A DNA stretch of 64,000 nucleotides, taken from Marinobacterium ramblicola (GTDB lineage Bacteria; Pseudomonadota; Gammaproteobacteria; Pseudomonadales; Balneatricaceae). How positions within the stretch are numbered: the first letter of the stretch is position 1; each line of letters opens with the position of its first letter. Both the position numbers and the translations under genes were made by a program. The stretch spans positions 1-64,000 of the forward strand of contig NZ_JAHREP010000019.1 of assembly GCF_019084545.1 (NCBI RefSeq), in the 5' to 3' direction. Shown here one piece after another: positions 16,640 through 24,133 of this stretch. The notes beneath the pieces were generated by a model. That model made no database searches. It had not been told where the DNA came from and saw only the letters and a list, made by a program, of their open reading frames with translations.

Positions 16640-18544
16640 ATGCCGGCATCGAGCGTTTCGCTTTCCAGTATCAGCGTCGTTAACGTGGCGGCGGCGTCAT
16701 CGGCGGCAGCGCCCGCAGGCGCTGGCGTGTCGCAGGGTGCCGGAGCAGAGCACGGCTTTGGGCAGTGGATGCAAAAGATGCAGAGTGCTGGCGGAGCTGC
16801 ACAGCGTGCCGACGGAGAAAAATTGCCGGAGGAGGGAAAAACTCTGCCCGTCCAGCGGCAACAGGATGACACCCCGCTGAACGCCGAGGTAGAGACCGAG
16901 GCCGAAGCGGACGTCAACGTAGAAGCGAAAGCTGAAGCGGCCAGCGATAGTCAGCCTCAAGTCGAGAGCTCTGGCGATCAGGCGGCTGATGCTGAGCCTG
17001 CGGCCGGTGATGAGGTAGCGTCAGCCCAGGGCGGCGAGCCGTTGCTGGAGCACGCTGGCGCAGCGGCATCTGAATCTCCTGTGTCGTTGCCGTCTGGTGA
17101 GGCTCAGATGGATGACGTGAACCTGGCGGTGGATGCGCAGGCTGCTGGCGCGAGCGGCAACCAGCAAGGGGACGCGGAGGCAACGGCCGAACAGCGAGGC
17201 CCGGTTGAAGCTGAGGCCGGTCAGCGGCAGGGCGATCAGGTGACCCACGGTGAATCAACTGAAGCTGTGGTGTCGATGCCTGTTCAGGGTGCGCGGCCGG
17301 AGGTGCGCGAGGCGGCGTTGCAGAATCGAGGTCAAACCGGTGAAAAGACGGTGGCTTCGGCTGAAAATCATGGGCAGCAGGTGTCTGCTGTTGCTCGAGG
17401 GTTTGGGCGGGAGTCGGAGGGGCAAGGCCCGGTGGTCGACGCTGCCGCTGAGGCGGTGGACCCAATTGCGTCTGTACCGGGTGAGGTAGCCGGCGCGGAA
17501 GGCGAGGTGGCAGACGTGTCGAATAGCGGCGCGGTGGAAGCAGCAGCGCCGGCAACTCCGGAGGGTGGGCTGGGCGCTGCCGAAACAGTTGCCGAAGGAG
17601 GTGAAGGCGAAGCTGGGGCGCAGCCGGATGGTGATTTGCAGCGTGGGGAGCGCTTTTCGGCGGCACCCGTTTCGGAAAGTGGTGATCTTGATCCGGAGTC
17701 GCCTGTAGAGGCAGGCGGGGCTGTCGAGGCGGCGACGGCTGCCGCGGTCAAGCCGGCTGATGCCGGAGACCGGATGCAGAGCGCACGCGATACGGTCGCA
17801 AAATCCGATGTTGCTCAGTCCGTTTCGGTGACGAATCAGAAAGCTTCCTCAGCGGGCGGCAGTGAATCTGGAGATGCTGGTAATCAGCAGTTCGCCGGTC
17901 AGCCGCGCGATCAGGGTCAGCCTTTGGATCGTGTGTTGTCTGCCGGTGGCGCAGAGAGGGGGGCTAGAGCCCAGGGTGAAGTGGGCTTGCAGGCCGAGAC
18001 GGGACGGCAGCCAGTGGTGAACGGTGCTGAAACGGCCGGATCCAGGGCGGCCAATAGTCCTGTCACACCCCCTGTGCAGCCTGCGCTGAATAACGCCAGT
18101 ACCGAGATGATGAGTGCTGCGGCGATGCAGCGGCTGCAGGACCCGGCCTGGAGTCGGGCCATGGGGCAGCGGGCCGTGATGATGGCTCAGTACGGCCCAA
18201 AAAGTGCCGAGATCAAGCTGGATCCGCCCGAGCTGGGTGCCATGCAGATACGTATCCGCGTGTCCGGTCAGGACCAAGTCAGTGTCAGTTTCAGCTCTCC
18301 TCATCCGGCGGTTCGAGATGCGATCGAGCAGCAGATGCCGCGTTTGAGAGAGATGTTTGCCGAGCAGGGGCTCGAGTTGAGCCAGTCGTCGGTGTCGGAT
18401 CACTCCGCTGAGGGTGGTGGCGATGAGTCGTCGCAAGCGCGGGGGCGCGGCGGTTCTGGGAACTATTCCGGCCTGGATGATGGGGTGGAGTCGACGCCGG
18501 GAGTGCAGCGGGTGGCGGTTGGTCTTGTCGACTACTACGCCTGA
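16640..18544 (+). CDS. fliK: Flagellar hook-length control protein FliK
   Basis: FliK (634 residues) measures hook length and switches export specificity through FlhB. Most of the protein (about residues 30-480) is a low-complexity, Ala/Glu/Gly/Asp-rich region. The compact C-terminal domain starts near LQDPAWSRAMGQRAVMMAQY and carries the conserved EIKLDPPELGAMQIRI motif. ATG 16640 has GAGGAG five bases upstream; GTG 16634 is less likely because it overlaps that site. It has its own sigma-54 promoter. A second FliK-like gene lies at 37966-39975 on the other strand, but this one is inside the main flagellar cluster and is the probable primary FliK. Confidence 0.92.
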   Translation: MPASSVSLSSISVVNVAAASSAAAPAGAGVSQGAGAEHGFGQWMQKMQSAGGAAQRADGEKLPEEGKTLPVQRQQDDTPLNAEVETEAEADVNVEAKAEAASDSQPQVESSGDQAADAEPAAGDEVASAQGGEPLLEHAGAAASESPVSLPSGEAQMDDVNLAVDAQAAGASGNQQGDAEATAEQRGPVEAEAGQRQGDQVTHGESTEAVVSMPVQGARPEVREAALQNRGQTGEKTVASAENHGQQVSAVARGFGRESEGQGPVVDAAAEAVDPIASVPGEVAGAEGEVADVSNSGAVEAAAPATPEGGLGAAETVAEGGEGEAGAQPDGDLQRGERFSAAPVSESGDLDPESPVEAGGAVEAATAAAVKPADAGDRMQSARDTVAKSDVAQSVSVTNQKASSAGGSESGDAGNQQFAGQPRDQGQPLDRVLSAGGAERGARAQGEVGLQAETGRQPVVNGAETAGSRAANSPVTPPVQPALNNASTEMMSAAAMQRLQDPAWSRAMGQRAVMMAQYGPKSAEIKLDPPELGAMQIRIRVSGQDQVSVSFSSPHPAVRDAIEQQMPRLREMFAEQGLELSQSSVSDHSAEGGGDESSQARGRGGSGNYSGLDDGVESTPGVQRVAVGLVDYYA

Positions 18545-18638
18545 TGCTTCAGACCTAAAATCAGTGTGTTATATTAGTTGCCTGATTTGATCGGGCGGGC
18601 AGATGTTCTTGCCCATTCGGCATGGTAACGAGGTAGCA

Positions 18639-19154
18639 ATGGCTGAGGATGCTCAGAGCCAGGTTGAGGGCGAAAGCGGTAAAGGGTCCAGAAAGAAGCT
18701 GATTATCATCATCGCCATAGCCGCGCTGTTGCTGCTTGGTGGCGGTGGTGCAGCCGCATTTTTTCTGTTGTCCGGCGGAGAGGATGCGACCGTCGAAGCG
18801 GTGGAGCCGGTCCGCAAAGAGGCGCTGTATACCAAGGTGCGTACGTTGGAGGGGAGGCCGATGTTCGTGGTGACCCTGCAATCGGATGATGGTCAGCGCC
18901 ACTATATGCAGGCCTACGTGGAGGCCAAGAGTCGCGATCAGGAGGTGGTCGATGCACTTGAGTTGCATATGCCGCTGGTTGTGGCACGGCTTAATACGCT
19001 TTTCTCTACTCAGAAGTTCGAAACGCTGATGACCATCGAGGGTAAGCGTGCACTCAGGCAGCAGGCGGTCGAGACCGTGCAGTCGATTATGCAGGACAAG
19101 ATCGGTCGTCCCGGTGTCGAGTCGATCCTGTTTACCAATCTGGTCATGCAGTAA
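18639..19154 (+). CDS. fliL: Flagellar basal body-associated protein FliL
   Basis: FliL (171 residues) is a single-pass inner-membrane protein that surrounds the stator and supports torque under load. A basic stretch (SRKKL) precedes one hydrophobic helix (about residues 18-40, IIIIAIAALLLLGGGGAAAF), followed by the periplasmic domain. I chose ATG 18639 because CGAGG lies upstream at the right spacing and the family starts there. An in-frame ATG at 18603 would add twelve unrelated residues. It leads the fliLMNOPQR-flhB run and is followed by fliM after 14 bases. The 94-base gap upstream shows a weak GGGCA/TGCCC hairpin but no convincing promoter. Confidence 0.93.
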   Translation: MAEDAQSQVEGESGKGSRKKLIIIIAIAALLLLGGGGAAAFFLLSGGEDATVEAVEPVRKEALYTKVRTLEGRPMFVVTLQSDDGQRHYMQAYVEAKSRDQEVVDALELHMPLVVARLNTLFSTQKFETLMTIEGKRALRQQAVETVQSIMQDKIGRPGVESILFTNLVMQ

Positions 19155-19168
19155 GCGGGGGCGGCCGT

Positions 19169-20149
19169 ATGTCGGTTAAAGATCTACTGTCGCAGGATGA
19201 GATCGATGCGCTGTTGCATGGGGTCGACGACGGCGATGTAGAGACGGCCGAAGAGGAAGCTTCGGAAGAGGAGGGTGGGGTTCGTAGCTACGACCTGGCC
19301 AGCCATGAGCGCATCGTGCGCGGCCGGATGCCGACGCTGGAGATGATCAACGAGCGCTTCGCCCGCCATACCCGAATCAGCCTGTTCAACCTGCTGCGCC
19401 GAACCGCGGATGTGACGGTCGGCGGCGTTCAGGTGATGAAGTACGGCGACTATATCCACACCCTCTACGTTCCCACCAGTATGAATCTGGTCAAGGTCCA
19501 CCCGTTGCGGGGCACCGGCCTGTTCATCATGGATGCCAAGCTGGTGTTCAAGCTGGTCGACCAGTTCTTCGGTGGTGACGGCCGTCACGCCAAGATCGAG
19601 GGGCGAGAGTTTACCCCCACCGAAACCCGTCTGGTCAATAAAACCCTGCAGCAGCTGTTTATCGATCTGCAGGAGGCTTGGCGGCCGGTGATGGACCTGC
19701 GGTTTGAACACGTGGGCTCGGAGGTGAACCCGGCGATGGCCAACGTGGTCAATCCGACCGAAGTGGTGGTGGTGAGTACCTTCCAGGTCGATCTGGAGGG
19801 CGGGACCGGCGAGCTTCACATTACATTGCCCTATTCCATGCTGGAGCCGATCCGGGAGACGCTGGTGTCGGGTTACCAGAATACCGAAGATCAGCAGGAC
19901 GAGCGCTGGCGCACGGCGATGAATCGTGACGTGCTGCTGGCGCCGTTGGATATCAACCTGATCATTGCCGAGTGCGAGATGACGTTGCGTGATGTGATGC
20001 AGTTCGAAGCGGGCGATATCATTCCGGTCGAACTGGATGAGAAGTTGACGCTCTATGCTCATGGGATCCCTGTCTATAACTGCCAGCTGGGTACGTCTCG
20101 TGGTAATCTGGCAATCAAGGTATTGGAGCCGTTCAAGCAGCCTGATTAG
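19169..20149 (+). CDS. fliM: Flagellar motor switch protein FliM
   Basis: FliM (326 residues) is the C-ring protein that receives phosphorylated CheY. The N-terminal CheY-binding peptide is visible as LLSQDEIDALLHG at residues 6-18. A CheC-like middle domain (about 45-225) and a C-terminal SpoA domain (about 250-322) complete the protein. It sits between fliL and fliN, its ring partner, with 17-base gaps or less. Length and domain order are normal. Confidence 0.97.
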   Translation: MSVKDLLSQDEIDALLHGVDDGDVETAEEEASEEEGGVRSYDLASHERIVRGRMPTLEMINERFARHTRISLFNLLRRTADVTVGGVQVMKYGDYIHTLYVPTSMNLVKVHPLRGTGLFIMDAKLVFKLVDQFFGGDGRHAKIEGREFTPTETRLVNKTLQQLFIDLQEAWRPVMDLRFEHVGSEVNPAMANVVNPTEVVVVSTFQVDLEGGTGELHITLPYSMLEPIRETLVSGYQNTEDQQDERWRTAMNRDVLLAPLDINLIIAECEMTLRDVMQFEAGDIIPVELDEKLTLYAHGIPVYNCQLGTSRGNLAIKVLEPFKQPD

Positions 20150-20166
20150 CCGCGGAGAAATATAGC

Positions 20167-20586
20167 GTGAGTGACGAAAACAACGATCTGGATCAGCAGG
20201 CCCTGGCGGACGAGTGGGCCGCGGCGCTGGAGGAGCAGACGGGGAGTGCCGAGGGTGGCGTAACCGACTCCGGTGCCAAGGCGGTCGATCTCGACGAACT
20301 TAAGGATGAGTCGATTCCGGTTGATGATCCCAAGCTGGATGTGATTCTCGATATCCCGGTGCGCATGACCATGGAGGTCGGCGGTACCGAAATTCCTATC
20401 CGCAGCCTGCTGCAGCTAAGTCAGGGATCGGTCATCGAACTCAATCGGGTCGCCGGTGAGCCTCTGGATGTGAAGATCAACGGCACACTGATTGCGCACG
20501 GTGAAGTGGTGGTGGTCAATGATCGATACGGAATTCGCCTGACCGACGTGATCAGTCCGCAGGAACGTATCCGGCGGTTGAAGTAA
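20167..20586 (+). CDS. fliN: Flagellar motor switch protein FliN
   Basis: FliN (139 residues) forms the base of the C ring with FliM and docks FliH. An acidic N-terminal extension (about 55 residues) precedes the SpoA domain, which contains LDVILDIPVRMTMEVGGTEI and ends with GIRLTDVISPQERIRRLK. The start is GTG 20167, with GGAG upstream. The stop codon shares its last base with the fliO start codon. Confidence 0.97.
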   Translation: MSDENNDLDQQALADEWAAALEEQTGSAEGGVTDSGAKAVDLDELKDESIPVDDPKLDVILDIPVRMTMEVGGTEIPIRSLLQLSQGSVIELNRVAGEPLDVKINGTLIAHGEVVVVNDRYGIRLTDVISPQERIRRLK

Positions 20587-21038
20587 TGCGCGCGCTAGCC
20601 ACCGTCGCAATGCTTATTGCTGCGCTCCCCCTGGTTGCCGGCGCTGCGGAGACCGCCAGCTCTGCCGTTAAAATGTCCGATCCGATCGGTGCCGGCGCTG
20701 TTTTCGAGCTGGTGCTGGGACTGGTTGCCGTGATTGCGCTGATCCTGCTGTTGGCCTGGGTAGTCAAACGGATCAACGTGCTGCCGGGGCAGCGATCCGG
20801 CATGCAGGTAGTGGCGGTGCTGCCCTTGGGGCAGCGCGAGCGTGCCGTACTGGTGCAGGTCGGTGAGCAGCAGCTGCTGTTGGGGGTCGGCGCCTCTCAG
20901 GTGACGCTACTGGAGCGTTTCGATACTCCGGTTATCGAACCCGGGAGAGCGCCTGAAGGTGCCTTCGCCAAGCGGCTTCAGGATGTGATGCGTCAACGCG
21001 GCAGCATCGCCGCCCCTCGGTCGGAGTCGGATGCCTGA
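20586..21038 (+). CDS. fliO: Flagellar export protein FliO
   Basis: FliO (150 residues) helps assemble the FliP ring of the export gate. The sequence starts with a cleavable-looking hydrophobic segment ([20 protein letters not shown]). A transmembrane helix follows at about residues 38-58 ([18 protein letters not shown]) and then a cytoplasmic beta-rich domain with [20 protein letters not shown]. It overlaps fliN and fliP by one base at each end, so translation of the three is coupled. Confidence 0.94.
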   Translation: MRALATVAMLIAALPLVAGAAETASSAVKMSDPIGAGAVFELVLGLVAVIALILLLAWVVKRINVLPGQRSGMQVVAVLPLGQRERAVLVQVGEQQLLLGVGASQVTLLERFDTPVIEPGRAPEGAFAKRLQDVMRQRGSIAAPRSESDA

Positions 21039-21772
21039 TGCGCTGGTTGTTATTACCGCTGCTGATACTGAGTTCGACCGCCTGGGGGGCGGATCAGGGC
21101 ATCCCGGCCGTAACCCTGGTGACCGGCGAGGATGGCACCGCCAACTACAGCGTGACGATACAGATCCTCGCGCTGATGACGCTGCTGACCTTCCTGCCGG
21201 CCATTCTGATGATGATGACCTCCTTTACCCGGATCATCATTGTGCTGTCTATTCTGCGCCAGGCGCTCGGTTTGGCGCAGGCGCCGTCGAATCAGGTCCT
21301 GCTCGGGCTGGCGCTGTTCCTGACCCTGTTTATCATGACGCCGGTGCTGGACAGGGTGAACGAACAGGCGGTTCAGCCCTATCTCAACGAAGAGCTCAGC
21401 ACGCTGGACGCGGTCAAGGCTGCCAGTCAGCCGTTTCATCAATTTATGGTCGGCAATACGCGCGAGAACGATCTGGATCTGTTCATGCGCATCTCCAATA
21501 CGCCGCCGGTGGCGTCTCCCGAGGATATTCCGCTGCGGGTGCTGGTGCCGGCCTTCGTGACCAGCGAACTGAAAACGGCGTTCCAGATCGGGTTCATGCT
21601 GTTTATCCCGTTTCTGGTGATCGATATCGTGGTGGCCAGCGTGTTGATGGCGATGGGGATGATGATGCTCTCCCCGGTCATCATCTCGCTGCCATTCAAG
21701 ATCATGCTGTTCGTGCTGGTTGACGGTTGGGCGATGGTGATGGGGACACTGGCTGCCAGTTTCGGAATGTAG
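21038..21772 (+). CDS. fliP: Flagellar export gate protein FliP
   Basis: FliP (244 residues) forms the pentameric core of the export gate with FliQ and FliR. An N-terminal signal peptide ([17 protein letters not shown]) precedes the mature sequence. Family signatures include [32 protein letters not shown] and [19 protein letters not shown]. The ATG overlaps the fliO stop. fliQ starts nine bases after the stop, with an AGGAGG site overlapping the stop codon. Confidence 0.97.
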   Translation: MRWLLLPLLILSSTAWGADQGIPAVTLVTGEDGTANYSVTIQILALMTLLTFLPAILMMMTSFTRIIIVLSILRQALGLAQAPSNQVLLGLALFLTLFIMTPVLDRVNEQAVQPYLNEELSTLDAVKAASQPFHQFMVGNTRENDLDLFMRISNTPPVASPEDIPLRVLVPAFVTSELKTAFQIGFMLFIPFLVIDIVVASVLMAMGMMMLSPVIISLPFKIMLFVLVDGWAMVMGTLAASFGM

Positions 21773-21781
21773 GAGGTCGCG

Positions 21782-22051
21782 ATGACAACCGGTATGGTGC
21801 TGGATCTGTTTGGTGGTGCGCTCTGGCTGGTGGTGTTGATCGTCACCGCGATCGTGATGCCGGGTCTGCTGGTCGGCCTGATTGTGTCGATTTTTCAGGC
21901 CGCGACCCAGATCAACGAGCAGATGCTGAGCTTTCTGCCGCGCCTCATTGTCACGCTGCTCGCGCTGATGGCCACCGGGCCCTGGATCGTGAACCAGCTG
22001 ATGGAGCAGTTCAATTTCATGTTTACCAACATCCCGCGACTGATCGGGTAG
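21782..22051 (+). CDS. fliQ: Flagellar export gate protein FliQ
   Basis: FliQ (89 residues) is the two-helix hairpin subunit of the export gate. Both hydrophobic segments and the signature GLIVSIFQAATQINEQ are present. The ATG is preceded by a near-perfect AGGAGG at five bases, which may raise output of this small subunit. Four copies per gate are known from structures of homologues. fliR starts five bases after the stop. Confidence 0.96.
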   Translation: MTTGMVLDLFGGALWLVVLIVTAIVMPGLLVGLIVSIFQAATQINEQMLSFLPRLIVTLLALMATGPWIVNQLMEQFNFMFTNIPRLIG

Positions 22052-22055
22052 CGCC

Positions 22056-22841
22056 ATGCAGTTCGACCTGGCGCAGATCGAGGGTATGGTGGCGACGGTG
22101 CTGTTGCCGCTGTTCCGCGTCGCGTCGATGTTGATGACCATGCCGATGATCGGTACGCGATTGGTGCCGATCAGGGCCCGCTTGGGGCTGGCACTGGCGA
22201 TTACCGCCGTACTGGTGCCGGTGGTGCCGCCGATGCCGACGTATGACGGGCTTTCGTTGAGGATGTGGTTGCTGATAGCCGAGCAGGTATTAATTGGTAG
22301 TGTGCTGGGCTATACGCTCAATCTGCTGATGGAAACCTTCGCCCTGGGTGGGCAGATGATCGCCAACCAGATGGGGCTTGGCTTCGCCTCGATGACGGAC
22401 CCCGCCAACGGTACATCGGTGGTGGTGCTCGGACAGTTTTACCTGATGATGGTGATGCTGATGTTCCTGGCCATGGATGGGCATCTGGTCGTGATCGAGA
22501 TACTGGCCAAAAGTTTCGAGGTGCTTCCGGTCGGCCAGACGCCCAATCTGTCCAGTCTATGGGGGCTGGTGTTGGCGGGCGGATGGTTGTTCTCGGCGGG
22601 GCTGTTGATGGCGTTGCCGGCGGTCACCGCGTTGCTGGTGGTTAACTTTGCCTTCGGCGTGATGACCAAGGCGGCGCCGCAGCTCAATATCTTCGCAATC
22701 GGGTTTCCCTTCACCATGCTGCTTGGCATTGTCATTGTCTGGGCATCCTTGAGTGGCTTTCTGGGACAGTACGAGAGTATCGCTTCCAGAATCCTGGAGT
22801 TGATCTCCAGCCTCGTGCAGGGGGCTGCTCGCAGTGGCTGA
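22056..22841 (+). CDS. fliR: Flagellar export gate protein FliR
   Basis: FliR (261 residues) is the single-copy export gate subunit. It has five to six hydrophobic segments and typical motifs, including RVASMLMTMPMIGTRLVPIRAR and NQMGLGFASMTDPANG. It follows fliQ closely, and its stop overlaps the GTG start of flhB by eight bases, which fits the known tight association of FliR and FlhB in the gate. Confidence 0.97.
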   Translation: MQFDLAQIEGMVATVLLPLFRVASMLMTMPMIGTRLVPIRARLGLALAITAVLVPVVPPMPTYDGLSLRMWLLIAEQVLIGSVLGYTLNLLMETFALGGQMIANQMGLGFASMTDPANGTSVVVLGQFYLMMVMLMFLAMDGHLVVIEILAKSFEVLPVGQTPNLSSLWGLVLAGGWLFSAGLLMALPAVTALLVVNFAFGVMTKAAPQLNIFAIGFPFTMLLGIVIVWASLSGFLGQYESIASRILELISSLVQGAARSG

Positions 22842-23979
22842 CGAGAGCGGTCAGGAAAAAACAGAAGAGCCTACGTCGAAACGCCTTCAGGATGCGCGTG
22901 AAAAAGGCGATGTTCCCCGATCCAAGGAGCTGACGACCACCGCGTTGCTGATGATTGCGGGCTTTGCGGCATTGATATTTGGCAGTCAGATCGCCGTCGA
23001 TATGATGTCGATGATGAAGGGCAACTTCGCGCTGGATAGAAAGGCGATCAGTGATCCGTCGCAGATGATCGAACACCTGGTGCGGTCGCTGGTAGATGGC
23101 TTTCTGAGTCTGTGGGGGCTGTTCGTGCTGCTCGCCATCGTCGCACTCGTCAGTCCTATTGCCCTGGGTGGCTGGAATTTCAGTGGCCAGGCACTGCAGC
23201 CCAAGGGGAGTCGTATCAATCCTCTCTCCGGCCTCAAGCGTATGTTTTCGTTGAATGCCCTGGTTGAACTACTCAAGGGTACGGCCAAGTTTTTGGTGGT
23301 CGGTACTGTGGCGATACTGGTGCTGATGGTCGACAGGCCGGAGATCGCCTCTCTGGCCAAGCAGGCGATCGAACCTGCGATTGGGCATGCGGTCGAGATC
23401 GTTGTCTGGTCGTTTCTGGTGATGAGTGCGGCGATGATTCTGATCACCCTGGTCGATGTGCCTTTTCAGCTCTACAGCTACAACAAGAAGCTGAAAATGA
23501 CGCTGCAGGAGGTCAAGGATGAGATGAAGAACGCCGAGGGTAAGCCGGAGGTCAAGGGCAGGATCAGGCAGATGCAGATGGAGATGTCCCGACGTCGGAT
23601 GATGAAGGAGGTCCCGGAGGCCGATGTGGTCATTACCAACCCGACGCACTATTCGGTCGCAATTCGCTACGATCCGGAGCGGGGCGGAGCGCCCTTCGTG
23701 GTGGCGATGGGGGTGGACTTCGTTGCGCTGAGGATTCGTGAGATCGCCCAGGAGCATGACGTACCGATCTTGGCCTCGCCGGCGCTGGCGCGTGCGCTCT
23801 ATTACGCCTCCGAACTGGGTGATGAAGTGCCGGTCGGGTTGTACAAGTCGGTTGCCCAGGTGCTGGCCTATGTGTTCCAGCTTAAACGTTATCGGCAGCG
23901 ACTCGAGAGTGAAGAACCGGTGGCGCCGGAAGAGAATGAGATCGAAATACCCAGTGCCTTTCGGGTCGATCCTGAATAG
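22834..23979 (+). CDS. flhB: Flagellar export switch protein FlhB
   Basis: FlhB (381 residues) governs the switch from rod/hook to filament export. The N terminus has the family motif SGQEKTEEPTSKRLQDAREKG. Four hydrophobic segments follow. The cytoplasmic domain carries the self-cleaving NPTH motif at residues 269-272. The start is GTG 22834, inside the end of fliR. A short paralogue matching only the part after the cleavage site is encoded at 37661-37969. A sigma-54 promoter begins directly after the stop codon. Confidence 0.97.
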   Translation: MADESGQEKTEEPTSKRLQDAREKGDVPRSKELTTTALLMIAGFAALIFGSQIAVDMMSMMKGNFALDRKAISDPSQMIEHLVRSLVDGFLSLWGLFVLLAIVALVSPIALGGWNFSGQALQPKGSRINPLSGLKRMFSLNALVELLKGTAKFLVVGTVAILVLMVDRPEIASLAKQAIEPAIGHAVEIVVWSFLVMSAAMILITLVDVPFQLYSYNKKLKMTLQEVKDEMKNAEGKPEVKGRIRQMQMEMSRRRMMKEVPEADVVITNPTHYSVAIRYDPERGGAPFVVAMGVDFVALRIREIAQEHDVPILASPALARALYYASELGDEVPVGLYKSVAQVLAYVFQLKRYRQRLESEEPVAPEENEIEIPSAFRVDPE

Positions 23980-23997
23980 TTGGCGAAGATTTTGCTT
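23980..23997 (+). promoter_or_regulatory. Sigma-54 (-24/-12) promoter of flhA
   Basis: TTGGCGAAGATTTTGCTT has GG (23982-23983) and GC (23994-23995) with the required 10-base spacing and strong TGGC and TTTGC flanks. It starts immediately after the flhB stop and would give a leader of about 125 bases before flhA. Confidence 0.78.
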
Positions 23998-24023
23998 AAT
24001 CTATTGTTGATCGATCATTTTGC

Positions 24024-24037
24024 GTCAAAAAATTGGT
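24024..24037 (+). promoter_or_regulatory. FleQ-box-like sequence 1 in the flhA leader
   Basis: GTCAAAAAATTGGT matches 11 of 14 positions of the FleQ box GTCAATAAATTGAC. It lies downstream of the sigma-54 promoter, where FleQ is known to bind atypically at flhA in Pseudomonas aeruginosa. Confidence 0.6.
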
Positions 24038-24105
24038 GATTAAAGCTCATATTGGCTGTCTTTCGGTGCTGGATGCGCCTCCGGATACCCATCGATGATC
24101 TAATC

Positions 24106-24119
24106 GTCAATTTATTGTC
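24106..24119 (-). promoter_or_regulatory. FleQ-box-like sequence 2 in the flhA leader
   Basis: GTCAATTTATTGTC matches the reverse complement of the FleQ consensus at 13 of 14 positions. It lies 14 bases before the flhA start codon, just ahead of the G-rich ribosome binding site. Confidence 0.65.
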
Positions 24120-24133
24120 GTTTTGGGGGGCGT

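Noticed and set aside
18590-18620. GGGCA/TGCCC hairpin and near sigma-54 element before fliL
   Set aside because: The stem is only five pairs with no T run, and the GG to GC spacing is 11 and not 10.
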